NCBI GenBank assembly: GCA_947650285.1
Contig: CANTFL010001490.1
Span: 372,001-436,000, forward strand
Source of the DNA: Hyaloperonospora brassicae
Lineage: Eukaryota > Oomycota > Peronosporomycetes > Peronosporales > Peronosporaceae
DNA: 64,000 nucleotides
Direction of reading: 5' to 3'
The translations under genes were made by a program, and so were the position numbers. Of this stretch, positions 1-11,056 are shown one piece after another (position 1 is the stretch's first letter; every line of letters begins with the position of its first letter). The notes beneath the pieces were generated by a model. That model was not told the DNA's origin and did not search any database. It was given only the letters and a program-made list of their open reading frames with translations.

Positions 1-1
1 G

Positions 2-355
2 CTAAGACCAAAAGCTTGCGAGCAAACGTGCCACAGACTGCACACTCGCCATCGCCCAGAGGCGGACATCAACAGTCGAGAGGACACCCGCCGCTGACAC
101 GATGTGCCCGATCTTGCGCTCAAACGCCGTGTGCCAACTACTCCTCTCCGAGACAACTGTACTGAGATACACGCCGACCTGCGAGAGCTTCATCCCATGC
201 TCATCAGCATCAATCGCTTTTGTCTCGATCGTTTCGACTAAATCCTCAACCGCCCGCCAAGCTATCTCGTTCGCTCGAGTGTTACAACACTGACGTTGTG
301 GTGGGCTGTTTGCGCTGTTGCACATCCCGAGCAAGCCTCGATTCACCTGCAACAA
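2..355 (-). CDS. hypothetical protein or exon, unidentified
   Basis: An open frame on the minus strand ends in TAG at 2-4. The first ATG in it is at 325-323 (starting MCNSANSPPQ), giving about 107 residues; the frame remains open upstream to a TTG at 355. The translation is alpha-helix-like, with a charged middle (EDLVETIETKAIDADEHGMK) and a hydrophobic C-terminal stretch, but no family is recognised. A pyrimidine-rich stretch ending in CAG lies just upstream on this strand (about 347-360), so this could be an internal or last exon rather than a complete gene. It is divergent from the acetolactate synthase gene. Confidence is limited because the gene may continue outside the open frame through splicing. 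Confidence 0.4.
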   Translation of the reverse strand: MLQVNRGLLGMCNSANSPPQRQCCNTRANEIAWRAVEDLVETIETKAIDADEHGMKLSQVGVYLSTVVSERSSWHTAFERKIGHIVSAAGVLSTVDVRLWAMASVQSVARLLASFWS

Positions 356-863
356 CTACAAATTAGACAATGCCAATGCGTGCTCTCATCGAGCGCCCGT
401 ATGTAGTCCTCCGCCGACGAGATACGTCACACGCTCTGCCAGTCAGCAGCAGCAGCAGTCCATTGCTCACCATCAGATGTAAAGCAATCGGCTGCCTTCC
501 AATTCCTCGACATTTGTCCGCCTGTTTGCGTCCAGTGGGTCTTGTCGTCTCATTTGCGCTTTTTCTTGTGGTCGTGACGACACGCGCTATTTGCGGCGAC
601 CCGCCAGCCGTACCACTCCAGTCCGCTCACAATCGCACGACAACAAACGTGGCCATCCCCAGCCAGTCAAGACGAGACAAGTACACCGTTTGCGCAGTCA
701 GAGATGGCCAACGGGCTGTTCTATGCACCCAATCGACGCACGAGCACCACCAGCAGCTCCGTAGCTCAGCTCAGAACGCAATTTGCCGCCGAGCAAACAA
801 CAACAACTGCGAGCGAGCGAGTCCATCATCGAGCTGACGAGTCCACCATAGAGCAGACGAGCC
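356..863. promoter_or_regulatory. upstream region of acetolactate synthase
   Basis: About 500 bp separate the divergent hypothetical frame from the acetolactate synthase start codon. It contains short CAG/ACA-rich simple repeats (around 448-465 and 800-812). Open frames here are weak and overlap on both strands, so I read it as promoter plus 5' leader. No defined operator or core promoter element is identified. Confidence 0.4.
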
Positions 864-2834
864 ATGTTCCGCGCGCGCAGGTTTGCCCGTGCTGTGCACG
901 CCGCTTCCACTCGTCTCGACCCGAAGAAGACGCGTCAACCGGTTTTCGTGGCTGCTGGTGGTCGTCGGTGTCGGTCGCGGCACAGCTGTGCCACTATGGC
1001 GACAAGCCTGTCGCGAGGGCTGTCGACGTCGTCCGCGCCCGACGAGCACAAGCGCCTGCCACCAAAGACCACCGACAAGTTCGTGGGCAAGACGGGGGCC
1101 GAGATCTTCCACGAGACGCTGGCCGAGATGGACGTGGACTGCGTGTTTGGCTACCCCGGGGGCGCCATCCTGCCCGTGTTTGACGCGATCCACGAGAGCA
1201 AGTACTTCCAGTTCATCCTCACGCGGCACGAGCAGGGCGCGGGGCACATGGCGCAGGGTTACGCGCGTGCCACGGGCAAGCCGGGCGTCGTGCTGGTGAC
1301 GTCGGGTCCGGGCGCTACGAACACAGTCACGCCGTTGCAAGATGCGCTCATGGACGGCACGCCCATTGTGGTCTTTAGCGGCCAAGTGGCGACCCAAGTG
1401 CTCGGGACCGACGCTTTCCAGGAGGCCGATATCTTGGGCATCACCCGTCCGTGCACCAAGTGGAACGTGCAAGTACGGGACATTCGGGACTTGGCGCGTA
1501 ACATTCGCGAAGCTTTTCACATTGCTACGACGGGACGTCCCGGTCCTGTGCTGGTGGACCTGCCAAAGGACATTACCGCGGGACTGTGCAAAAGCGCCGT
1601 GGTCACCGAGCCACAGCTTCTGGGATACTATGGCGAGAAGAAGATTGCTGGCAATCGTGTGAACCAGGACGCAAACCTAGCAGCGGCCGTCAAGATGATC
1701 AACCAGGCGAGGAAGCCTGTGATTTTCGCCGGTGCGGGCGCGCTCCATGCGAGTCAAGAGCTTCGTGCGCTGGCGTGCCAGGCGAACATTCCCGTGACCA
1801 CGTCGTTACAGGGAATGGGCGCCTTTGACGAGCGTGATCCGCTCAGTCTGCACATGTTGGGCATGCACGGCTCAGTGTACGCAAACAAAGCCATGCAAGA
1901 CGCTGACTGCATCATCGCCCTCGGTGCCCGTTTCGATGACCGCGTGACGGGCCGTGTGCCTGACTTTGCGCGGGAGGCTCGGCGTGCGTCCGCAGAGGGT
2001 CGAGGTGGTATCATCCACTTTGAGATCACGGGCAAGCAAGTGAACAAGATCGTACCTGCTGATGTGGCTGTGCTTGGCGACGCAAAGTACAACTTGCAGC
2101 AGATCCTGCCCAAGGTGGAGTCCAAGCCGCGCACCGAGTGGCACAGGAAGTTGCAGGGATGGAAGGCACGGTATCCGTTCCGGTACCGTCCAGCAGCTCC
2201 GGGTGCACCGATGAAAGCGCAGCGGGTTATCGAGGAGCTGTACAAGCAGACCAAAGGTCGTGACGACGTTCTGATTACAACGGGTGTTGGCCAGCACCAG
2301 ATGTGGGCAGCTCAGTTTTTCCGGTGGTCACACCCAAACACGATGATCACGTCCGGCGGTCTGGGTACAATGGGCTTCGGTCTGCCTTCAGCCATTGGCG
2401 CCAAGGTCGCCAGGCCCGATGCGATCGTTGTCGATATTGACGGCGACGCTAGTTTCTCCATGACGCTGTGTGAGATGGCGACGGCCGCCGAGTTCAACAT
2501 TGGCGTGAAGGTGCTGCTGCTCAACAACAACTTCCAGGGCATGGTCAAGCAGTGGCAGGATTTGTTTTACGAAGAGCGGTACTCGGGCACCAAGATGAAC
2601 AACCCGGACTTTGTCAAGTTTGCCGAGGCCATGAACTGCGAAGGGTTCCGCTGCTCGGAAGAAGCGACGCTAGAGGCGGACATGGCGCGGTTCCTCGCGG
2701 CGGAGGGTCCTATCCTGGGCGAATTCGTGATTGAGCAGAACGAGCACTGCTACCCCATGGTCGGAGCAGGCCGTTCGCTGGACGAGATGATTATTGGCGA
2801 CTTTGACGACTGCTCGGGCACGACGTCGGTCTAA
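864..2834 (+). CDS. ILV2: acetolactate (acetohydroxyacid) synthase, catalytic subunit, mitochondrial
   Basis: An intronless 656-residue protein. It condenses pyruvate with pyruvate or 2-oxobutyrate in the first common step of valine, leucine and isoleucine synthesis, using ThDP, Mg2+ and FAD. The first ~65 residues are rich in Arg, Ser and Ala with few acidic residues, as in a mitochondrial presequence. The N-terminal ThDP domain has the catalytic Glu123 in RHEQGAGHMA; GQVxxxxGTDAFQE follows at 173-187; the central FAD-type domain spans about 270-430; the C-terminal domain has the metal/ThDP motif DIDGDASF at 524-531 and the NNN at 554-556. Trp564 matches the conserved herbicide-site Trp. Residue 176 is Ala where plant and yeast enzymes have Pro. 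The start at 864 is chosen because it supplies the presequence; an internal Met at residue 45 is an alternative. Confidence 0.96.
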   Translation: MFRARRFARAVHAASTRLDPKKTRQPVFVAAGGRRCRSRHSCATMATSLSRGLSTSSAPDEHKRLPPKTTDKFVGKTGAEIFHETLAEMDVDCVFGYPGGAILPVFDAIHESKYFQFILTRHEQGAGHMAQGYARATGKPGVVLVTSGPGATNTVTPLQDALMDGTPIVVFSGQVATQVLGTDAFQEADILGITRPCTKWNVQVRDIRDLARNIREAFHIATTGRPGPVLVDLPKDITAGLCKSAVVTEPQLLGYYGEKKIAGNRVNQDANLAAAVKMINQARKPVIFAGAGALHASQELRALACQANIPVTTSLQGMGAFDERDPLSLHMLGMHGSVYANKAMQDADCIIALGARFDDRVTGRVPDFAREARRASAEGRGGIIHFEITGKQVNKIVPADVAVLGDAKYNLQQILPKVESKPRTEWHRKLQGWKARYPFRYRPAAPGAPMKAQRVIEELYKQTKGRDDVLITTGVGQHQMWAAQFFRWSHPNTMITSGGLGTMGFGLPSAIGAKVARPDAIVVDIDGDASFSMTLCEMATAAEFNIGVKVLLLNNNFQGMVKQWQDLFYEERYSGTKMNNPDFVKFAEAMNCEGFRCSEEATLEADMARFLAAEGPILGEFVIEQNEHCYPMVGAGRSLDEMIIGDFDDCSGTTSV

Positions 2835-3058
2835 CTCGGCCCGAGCGAGCGACCTAGTCATCAAGCAAGTACCAGACGTGGAAACAACACTGTAGCAGTA
2901 CGGCAGCAGAGCAGGCAGCCCCCTTAGAGAGACGATACAGAGATACACAAACCTGTTTCACACCCGTTACCTCGATGGCTTTCTATTCTCGGTCGGGTCG
3001 ACAATCTTCCGTCGCATCGTCGCTCCTGCTACATCATTGCCCCATGTCCCACACTGCA

Positions 3059-3561
3059 TCACACCTGCTCTTGCCCCAGCAGTGGCACGAGCTCATTTCG
3101 AGCGTGCAGGTCCAAGACATCGTCGCAGCCGCCAACGTGCTTGCCGTTGATAAAGACGTTGGGCACCGTGCGCTGGCCCGTGAGACCGAAGAGCAGCGCC
3201 TGGATCTCATCTCCGTCGTCGCGCGTGTCGAGCTCCACGACTGCGTACTTTGTTTCGAGCACATCCAGCGTCGCTTTAACGCGCGTACAGAACGGGCAGT
3301 GGGTCTTGGAGAACACTAATACTTTTTCGTGGGCAATCGCGTCCTAAGAAGACAACGACAGCAGCAGCAGCAGCAGACGTTAACGCAGTCGTGAGGTGCA
3401 GTGAGCGAGCGACACACGTCAGTGCAGTGCATATAGCTACATACAGTGATGGACGCGCTGGACGCGTTGAGGTGGAGGCCACGAGCGCCGCCGAGAGACG
3501 AGCGTAACGCGCGGGTCCCGGCGGACAAGAGACGGGAAGCGCGCATGAGGGTCTGGTGCAC
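3059..3561 (-). CDS. glutaredoxin (dithiol CPFC type), probably mitochondrial
   Basis: Two exons are read on the minus strand: 3561-3445 (39 codons) and 3343-3059, joined across a 101-bp GT-AG intron (3344-3444) in phase 0, giving 133 residues. Exon 1 begins MHQTLMRASRLLSAGTRALR, an Arg/Ser/Leu-rich presequence without acidic residues, suggesting mitochondrial import. Exon 2 carries the thioredoxin-fold features: KVLVFSKTHCPFC with the active-site Cys pair, the TVPNVFINGKHVGG glutathione-binding segment and a GCDD turn. The enzyme reduces disulfides and glutathione mixed disulfides. The intron contains a CAG run. The gene converges on acetolactate synthase, with only 224 bp between the two stop codons. 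The splice sites are inferred from sequence only. Confidence 0.9.
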
Positions 3562-3918
3562 AACGTACGTACTAAAGGCGAGCTGTCCAGCGTATGTGGT
3601 GTGAGAGGGATATGCTCCGGTAGTGTATGCGCTTTGCTAGTTGTATATGGTATTGTCGAAAATGTAATTCAAGAGGTGATGAATTCTGCGTGATGTGATT
3701 GATGTTGTTTTACGCGATGTGGAGAGACTGGTCATGACTATTCGATCTTACAGGTGATAAAAAGAGCAGTTGGTCTGCAAAATGATTCCGAGTGTCCCGA
3801 TAGTATCAGGAAAACCCTTGCAGAGGCCGAATGGTCTTGTGACAATATCTTCGCTTCAACATCAGAAGGACAATTGGCTCTTGTGATTCCCGACGTACCC
3901 GCAACACCACATTCGGCC
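3562..3918. other. intergenic region between glutaredoxin and a small membrane protein
   Basis: This is the divergent upstream region for the glutaredoxin gene (minus) and the small membrane protein (plus). The plus frame is open back to an ATG at 3754, but the residues before 3919 look like leader sequence rather than a folded domain. No recognisable regulatory motif was identified. Confidence 0.35.
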
Positions 3919-4164
3919 ATGCCCAACGACGAGCTGGCAGACTTCCGAGCGCGCATGGCGCAGCCGCCCAAGGACTGGGTCGAGGCCGCGCTCGTGGCAG
4001 TGCTCAAAGATCCCGTGTTCTATACTGCGGTCGGACTCGGCGCTTTCTTCCTGCTGGTGGTCCTGGCGCTCTTTGCGACAAAAGTGCTGCTGGACGACAT
4101 TGGAGCGCACGAGACGCAAGCGGAGCAAGCGATGGAGCGCAAGACGGACAAGAAGGAGCAGTAG
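3919..4164 (+). CDS. small single-pass membrane protein, unidentified
   Basis: An 81-residue protein starting MPNDELADFRARMAQ. An upstream in-frame ATG at 3754 would extend it to 136 residues, but that extension is Ser/Asp/Thr-rich and lacks features, so I prefer the shorter start. One clear hydrophobic helix lies at about residues 34-58 (FYTAVGLGAFFLLVVLALFA and following). It is preceded by an amphipathic stretch (KDWVEAALVAVLKDP) and followed by a charged tail ending KTDKKEQ. The layout resembles a small organelle or ER membrane subunit, but I do not recognise the family. It converges on NAA35 with 182 bp between stop codons. Confidence 0.6.
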   Translation: MPNDELADFRARMAQPPKDWVEAALVAVLKDPVFYTAVGLGAFFLLVVLALFATKVLLDDIGAHETQAEQAMERKTDKKEQ

Positions 4165-4346
4165 CTGAGCGACACGCGATTGCTTGTCACCATCGACGGC
4201 ACCGCATTAACAAAACTCTAAACCTCAAGCTCAGCAGCAGACCGACCGACCCAACAGCAGCAGCAGCAGTCGCTTCGACTTTTCTAGCGCAGCCAAAGCG
4301 ACCTGTCACTTGTCTGTCTGCGTCGTCCGTGCATTCTCTCTCCTGA

Positions 4347-7121
4347 TTACGACAGAGGGAACACTACCACTGGAAACTGGGGGTGCGTGGAAAAGTCAAA
4401 CTCGATCGGCGTCGCGGCTCCTTGCGCGACCTTCTTCGACTTGCCACCGCCTGTAGTCTGGCGCCGTTGGGCGAGACGAACGCTGTTGGCAATGGACACC
4501 TTGAGGAGCGCCTGCAGCTCCATACCACGGACGAGCTTCTTGCCGGTTGCAGTAGCAATCGTGTTGAATCCTTCTTTGTCGCTCAGCAGCTCCTCGGCAT
4601 GTGCTCGAGCTGTCTTGAAACACTCCTCGACTGACTTGTAGATGAGGTCCAGCTCGTAGATAGAGAAGTCGCTATTCTCGTTAAAGTCCACGTACGTCAG
4701 TGCAGCAGGGTATTGGAGTTTCTGGAACGGCGCAAAGCGATGCTGGAATCGAATCGTAAACGTGCTGTACATGGGAGACTTGGCCTCCACCAGCCCCTCG
4801 CGTTCGAGTGCGTTGAACAGCTGGAAGTACGCCCGCATCAGACTGCGCATCAATTCCGTATACTTGATCTCACGGAGAAACCGAGCCCTTGTGCAGTCAA
4901 CGGATTGGCGCATAATATCCGAGGACTCGACGATGGCTGCCCCAACGCCATTGTGGTGCTTCTTGTGCTTTGTCTTCGACTTCTTCGACGTTTTACTCGT
5001 CGCAGAGCTAGCTTGCGATGCCAGGGGTGTAACAATCTTCGGTTTGCACTGCTCGGTTGCCGGGCGTTGTGGCATGAGCTGACTCATCTTCTCGACAAAC
5101 GTCCACGTCACGTTCAGATTTTGGAGACGTGAGCCTTCCAAGTAATCCAGGTACCTGTATCCGGTCATGTCATTGATCGGTAAGAACAAACATCCGCACA
5201 CAAAGCAATGCGCACACGTACCAGTACGCGGTTCCAAACTCTGAGGGCGCATATAGTTCCAGCTCCAGCCCCAACACCACGTATTGAGTCATGAGTTGCA
5301 CCGATTCCTCGAGAGTCCAAGCCGTGAAGTATCGCGGGTTTGCAGCTTTCTATGCAACGTCGTCAGCGTAAGCACATTCAACGAATACACGCGAGCCAAT
5401 CAAGAACAGGAGCGTACCGGGATGCTCATCTCCATCATAAACCTCTCGTCTACGGCAGCAGCTTCTGCCTGAAGTATGCTCCACTCATCCAATAAATATT
5501 CGATTCGCGCACGCTGTCGTGATCGGTTGTGCAAATAAACCTTGAGCGACTCGTACATAGTCTCAATGCACCGCGATGAATACAGCACGCCTTCTTGCGT
5601 CGAGAGCAGCACGGAAGGAACTCCATTCATCACCATGGCTGCCGACAGCCAATCCATGAAGCTGTATTTGCCATAAACTTTGCTGTCAGCGTACAGGAAA
5701 AGCTAGATTAGATTTGAAAACAAGTCAAATGTAAGATGGTTGGCAGTACACAAACGGCATTTGGAAGCACATACCAGTACGTAAGAGCGCGCCACGATTG
5801 AGGGACGCTGCCTGGAAAACTCGATCAAGAAAATGCGCAAGTCTTCCATGCACGTCCATCCAGTAGGAGAGCAGCCAGTCACCAACTCTTCCAGCACTTT
5901 TTTCATCTGACCCAACGCCTCGTCGATCGAGGGCACCTTGATATCGCGCGGTGGTGCGCCGAAGAGAAGGAAACGGCTGATACTCGAATCAAAGCCGATC
6001 GGCTTTCCACTGAAGCACTCTACGTCGAGCTCGAGCCTCTCGGTGGACAACTCCCCGACCAATTCATGAGCACGATGGAAACCATCCCTCGCATGCTGCA
6101 GATCCAAACCGTTCTCTGCTCTGCCCAAACCCGCATAGGTAGCAAGCAATTCCCTTCGCAGCCGAACTCGTCGAATGAAGGCTTCGCACGTCAAGGCACC
6201 AACTCGGGGATTCGGACACAGCGGTTCATACCCAGACGGACTAGGTCGTTTGCTGCTGTTTGAACATACGCTACTTGTTCTTTTGTTGTGCTTCTTCTTT
6301 GATGCTTTTTTCGGCAAGACAGCTTTGTGCTGCTCAACGAGGGCCTCCAGCCGTTCCTGTGTTACTTGTAGCACCGTATCCAGCGTATCAACAGATACCC
6401 GCGTCAGGACTCCGGCGTTGAAACCACTTCCGGGCGAAAAGTCTTCTTCCTCGTATATATCCGCGCGTAGAGCAGCGTCACGGATAAGATCCGCAGTCTT
6501 CAGCGTAGCGAGGATCATCGCACACATGACAAGCAGCAACGTGTCTTTTGCCGAGTCGCCTACGTTGCTCTCGATAACATCGCGCACGTCTGCGTCCGTT
6601 GCCACCACACTTTCCAACGGCGAGACAAGCTGCGACCAAAGAGCATTCAGCGGGTCCCGGTGCAAGTACACACTCGTCAGCAGCGACTGTGCCAATGGCA
6701 AACCGGTCAGCCACCCCGTCTCGCAGCAGAACAACTCATCCAGTGTGGCCAGCACGTCACGAGCCGACGAAAACTCCAACAGCACCGATTTGTTTTCCAG
6801 TCGAGCAGAAACGGACTGTAACGGGGCTCCATCAACCAGCATCCCCGAGTCCATCTTCGGGTCCATGAGCTCCAGTGCCGACATGCAGTCAAAGAGCTTA
6901 AAGTCGTCTTCGTGGATCAGCTGTCCGACCTTCAGCTCCTTTGCTGCTGCACTTATCAGCTGTCAAGTACCCCGATGCAACATGAGAAATGCCCCACCAT
7001 CTCAGCATCACCAACCAAACCAAAGCCTCTCACCTGCGTGACATCTCGCCAGCCCGCGTCAACCGGCGAGTACTGCAGCTTCAGCTTCGCTTCTATCTCT
7101 TCACGGATCTCCCCCGAGTCA
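4347..7121 (-). CDS. NAA35: N-terminal acetyltransferase C (NatC) auxiliary subunit, Mak10/NAA35 family
   Basis: A multi-exon minus-strand gene; NatC acetylates nascent N-termini that begin Met-hydrophobic. Exons inferred: up to 7034 (ending EAKLKLQYSPVDAGWRDVTQ), 6959-5775, 5702-5418, 5349-5222 and 5154-4347. Introns are GT-AG and 67-74 bp (6960-7033, 5703-5774, 5350-5417, 5155-5221), all keeping frame, and predict about 830 residues, somewhat longer than animal homologues. The family signature ALELMDPKMDSGM lies just after HEDDFKLFDC. The last exon has a Lys-rich insert (SKTSKKSKTKHKKHH) and the conserved C-terminal part. The first coding exon is unresolved: the frame upstream of 7121 meets a stop without an ATG, so a short 5' exon probably lies further upstream. 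A CTGCAG acceptor at 7122 is one candidate boundary. Confidence 0.9.
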
Positions 7122-8311
7122 CTGCAGTCCGAGAGCGTTGCAGCAGAACATCAAAGAAGACAGCAACAAAGTCGTTAACCCCACACAGCTGTGGATGATA
7201 ACTACCACCACTTTGTAGCCATGTGATCGGCTTTTTCAATGCCATCGCACCTCATTGTAACCTCTTTCGTGCTTGTAGCAGGTGTAGAGAGAGAGAGAGA
7301 GATAGAGAGACAGCTGTGGGTACACCTGTCGAGCTTATCGGGATGTGGTGAAAGGAGAGGGATGGTAGGAAATGGGGAGGAAAGCGGGCTATCCTACAGT
7401 CCAGGACGTCCTACAACACGAACGCAGTCGAGCCGAGGTTTTTCCCGAGCCAAGGTTGGCCTAGTTTAGGACAGGAGAGACGCACCCAACAGACAGACCA
7501 TCAAGGAGAGAGAGAACGTTCGCTTTACTAGTATACAACTATACGCTTTATCGCTGAACCCCAAAGCACGCACAGCTGCAGCCAAACCGGACCTACAGAT
7601 ACGCCGAGAAACCTACATGCCACACACGCACAATCGAATCAATGAGCGCGAGTCTACTTCAGCCCGTGACTATGTTTTCTTGTGTCGAACAACACCTTTG
7701 CCCTCGCTTTCCCCGGCCGGCTCGCTCCCTTGCACTCTTTGTCGTACCAGGCGCACTGCCCTCTCTTCTCGCCTCCCCCGCCTTCACCTTCGCATCATCA
7801 CCACTCATTACCCTCACTTGTTCCTTTCAGGCGCCGCTTCCACCACACACATCTTGCAGCGGCCAAGCGATCCCCCGTCTCTCCACTTTCGTCGTCACAC
7901 CAGTAACCGTTTCGTCCCATGACACCTCGACGCACTCAGCCAGCACACCCCATCCATGGAAGGATGTAGAGCTTCAAGCTTCCTGCTTTGTCCGCTTCTT
8001 CACTCGCGACGATGACGCATCCGCAGTCAAGTTGGCTTCGCCCTTCCGTTTAGCTCCTGTAAGAGTCCGTCGCTACCGAAGGCAACACACATAATTACAG
8101 CTTCTGTTAAAACAGAACAGAGATAGATAGACACATAAGTCGAACCACCTCATTGAACGACATGCCCTAAGAAACAACACGCAGTACACACACAGGCACA
8201 CAACCACTCCTCTTTCTACCAGGCACCCTGCACCTCTATACACGCTAGCAGCACTGCACAGCTGAAGCGGGGAGGATGCAAGCAACCAGCTTTACCACCA
8301 CCTGCAAGCTA
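7122..8311. other. intergenic region between NAA35 and CK2 beta
   Basis: About 1.2 kb lies between the 5' side of NAA35 and the 3' side of CK2 beta, both minus. It contains a GA microsatellite at 7286-7312, pyrimidine-rich stretches around 7690-7900 and a CA/ACAC-rich tract near 8185-8205. Several plus-strand open frames (up to 150 codons) have low-complexity Pro/Ser/His composition and resemble no family, so I treat them as non-coding. It probably holds NAA35's missing first exon and promoter. Confidence 0.5.
7286..7312. repeat. GA microsatellite
   Basis: A run of GA dinucleotides interrupted once by GATA, upstream of NAA35 on the opposite strand. Confidence 0.9.
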
Positions 8312-9456
8312 TCAAAACAGCTCGCGATAGGCAACAACGCTAAGGAAGCTCTCCGATGAATTCGGAGCGCATTCTCTTTCCCTTTTCCTCCATGCACGCG
8401 TGTATGCAAACGACAAATAGTGCAGCTTCATCTGGCAATCGTATCGCACCTGCTGTTGAGTCTTTTCTTCATCCGCGCCTTCTTTCGCGAGGATAGCAAG
8501 GCGTCGACGATTCTCCGACTTATTGTAAATCTTGTATCCAAACACCCGCGGTACATACAAATGTGTCGACGGTGCCGGCTCCAGCTCTCTATAGGTCAGA
8601 AAAAACAAGTGCGGAAACGTCGTGCCAAAATACGCTCCGTCAACTGCAACAAGCCAGCAAAAAAACCGTGTTAGCCGTACGGCAACGTAGCATGCCACCA
8701 GGCCAAGCTGTATGAGCCGAATACGTACCAGTTGGAGCCTGGTATTCGGTAGCTGGTGTGTACACGTCTCGACACTTGGGGCAGTAGACTTTCATCTCTG
8801 ATTTCTTCCACTCGTCGTGGAGACCCGCCTGTGTCATGCATACACACAACCCAATCAATGAGTCCGTCGCCCAGCCGCACTCACTCTAACAACACAGTCG
8901 TGGTGCACATGACGCCAGCGTACCGGCACAACCGGTTGCCCTTCGCACAGCGCCCTTGGACACATGCCAAAGTCCCCTTCGCGGTACTTCTTCATCTGCA
9001 CGACCACACATCCACCACAAAAGTCACTCGACGCAACGCTTTCCCCCGTCTCCCACTTGATAACACGCTCGCTACCATCGCATCCAATCCATGGGCCGTG
9101 ATGATATATCGCGCATGGATCAGTCCGTATAGCTCTGCTGCATACGCCGGCACGTCGTCGTCGTAGGGAATGTCTATAGCCACCAATAGGTCAACAGTGT
9201 ACAAAGCATCAGTTCGGTTCGTACTTAGTGCATACAGCAATCAGGCCCGCAAGTCAATCGCTCTCCAGTACTACTGACCCGTGAGGTCGAGAATGATGTT
9301 CAGGGCGTCCTGGTAATTGGGCACCATCGCGCGCAGACCGTAGAGGTTGAACGAGTCTTCGATGTAACTCTGCGCGACTTCGCAGAACGACTCGTTGCCC
9401 GAGAGACTGCAGAACCACTGCACCCACTTCTCTTCCTCCTCCTCGTAGTCCGACAT
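8312..9456 (-). CDS. CKB: casein kinase II regulatory subunit beta
   Basis: Five exons on the minus strand: 9456-9279, 9173-9076, 8995-8924, 8828-8729 and 8643-8312. Introns are GT-AG and 80-105 bp (9174-9278, 8996-9075, 8829-8923, 8644-8728). The predicted protein is 259 residues, normal for the family. CK2 beta dimerises and docks two catalytic alpha subunits. Visible hallmarks are the acidic start [20 protein letters not shown] with [18 protein letters not shown], then [33 protein letters not shown], the second Cys pair in VYCPKC, and [14 protein letters not shown] with [10 protein letters not shown]. The paired CxxxxC and CxxC form the zinc-binding dimer interface. The C-terminus after DEEKTQQQ is uncertain: a GTGCGA donor at that point could start a further intron, otherwise the frame stops at 8312. 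Confidence 0.93.
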
Positions 9457-10816
9457 GTTCGTGGCAGTCGCTCGTCTACACACACAGACACACACGCAGG
9501 CGCACTCGAAGCTTCGCTCCGGTCCACCGAGCTGCTTTTTTGCCGAGCTGGGGGACTCCCTGTCGAACTCGATTGTTGTAGCGCACTTAAATCAGCGCGA
9601 GTGGAAATGATTGTATCGCAAGAGGTTATACAATACTACAAAAAAGAGGTGGTCATTCGAGTCCGGGTATTTTAAGCCCCGAGCACCTGAGCTGGCAGTC
9701 GACTTTTGCCACAGGCGAGCAGACCGTAAACATGTTTGTCATGACGTGTTAGGTCTAAAGCAGGAACTTGTATCGCATGGCACAGTTTGGCGAACAAAAG
9801 ATCTCTGGGAACACATTGATGTGCCGCTTACTGATTCACTCGTCCCACACGAAGGCTCGCTACGACGTCATCTACTAAGGTTGCTACAAGCCGCATGTTT
9901 GGTCTTGACATGTGTCGAGTGGAAGGAGAACGAACACAATGAACACCGAACTAGCGGCTTGCACATGATCTGGAACGCGAGTAAGCTAGTTGCTATGAAA
10001 CAGGTCTGGACAGAGGCATGACTTTTGCAACTTGTTGGCCTTCGATCTCGTCAAGACCAGGGTATGCTTACACCTCACGGCGAATGTGTTGAGGGGAGGC
10101 GTTCCATTGATAGCCGACAAGAGAGCATCGCAGAAGAGCACATGTGAGGACAACTGATATGGATCCACCCGACGTACACGCACGGAAGCCTGTGACCGCA
10201 CTGACGCTTTTGGCTATCTGCGCGGAATCTGTCGTCTTGTTTTATATGCATCGGTCCACGGATAAACTTATCGGTGATGTTGAAATCGAGGTAAGATCAG
10301 TCGTGTGAGCGCTCGGGCGACTACAGCTACTTCGATGCTGTCATCCATCGATCAAAGACGAAGACATCACGCAATCTAACGCTTGAAATGGAATATGGGT
10401 TGCACTACAGTCCACTTCATGTGCACATTTGTATCGACACGGCATGGATCCGTCTAATGGGAAGGAGCGAAGGTAATAATACCATTTATCCCACGAGGCT
10501 CGTTTATCAATGGCGCCTATTGATATGTCTGGTACGAGGATTTTTCGACGAAGACGACCTCTCCAACTCGAGTGGTGGTCGTTATCCAATTGTGTCGCCA
10601 AACGTACCAACCCAAAGAACGAGAGTCCAGCGCGTGTTTCATGCACCACGCTTCCGAACAAAGCGACGACAATCGAAAAGTTACAATCGCCGGCTGTCGT
10701 GTACTATGGCCCAAATATTGCAAGTGTCTAGTATTGTCTTGCAGTCCACACGACCACTCAATGTTGTGATGCTTTGGCGATGGCAGACTTAGAGCCGGGT
10801 GAGCGCGTAGCACACG
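9457..10816. other. gene-free stretch between CK2 beta and transposon-rich DNA
   Basis: Open frames of 100-136 codons occur on both strands (for example plus 9611-10021 and minus 10341-10661) and overlap one another, but none resembles a known family and they lack splice context. I see the CK2 beta promoter at the left edge and otherwise nothing I can assign. It may contain decayed coding sequence. Confidence 0.4.
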
Positions 10817-11056
10817 AGTAACGGGGCGAACCTGTTGCATGTCATTGGCACGTATTGTGTCAATGTAAATACCATCGTGATTGATGCTATTCTACAATTT
10901 TACTCTCGCGAACCAATTAAATAGAAATATTACCTTAGAGGTAACACTTACACCGATTCTTGATTGCTTAGGCCACGACTAGGGGCACACCCCATTTTTG
11001 CTGGGGCGCACCCGCCCTCCTAAAATGATAAAAAGGACCTCACATTTTATGGTGCA
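10817..11056 (+). repeat. eroded Gypsy LTR relic, forward orientation
   Basis: It starts GTAACGGGGCGAACCTGTTG, resembling the TGTAACGGGGCACACC start of the intact LTRs. It contains a segment (about 10,972-11,055, with ACTAGGGGCACACCCCATTT) found as a near-identical reverse complement at about 20,473-20,560. The right boundary is unclear. This is an older LTR subfamily related to the two intact elements. Confidence 0.5.

Noticed and set aside
370..837. 155-codon plus-strand frame upstream of acetolactate synthase
   Set aside because: Low-complexity Arg/Ser/Thr composition, overlaps other open frames, and fits the promoter and 5' leader.
771..1520. 249-codon minus-strand frame across the start of acetolactate synthase
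   Set aside because: Shadow of the coding strand; its translation is Arg/His-rich with no family features.
4347..5252. Single 301-codon exon starting MRPQSLEPRTGTCAHC
   Set aside because: The first ~33 residues come from reading an intron; a GT-AG intron at 5155-5221 joins the true exon (YLDYLEG...) in frame with the upstream NAA35 exon.
7617..8094. Overlapping plus-strand frames rich in Pro, Ser and His
   Set aside because: Pyrimidine-rich intergenic DNA gives these residues in any frame; no motif or start context supports a gene.
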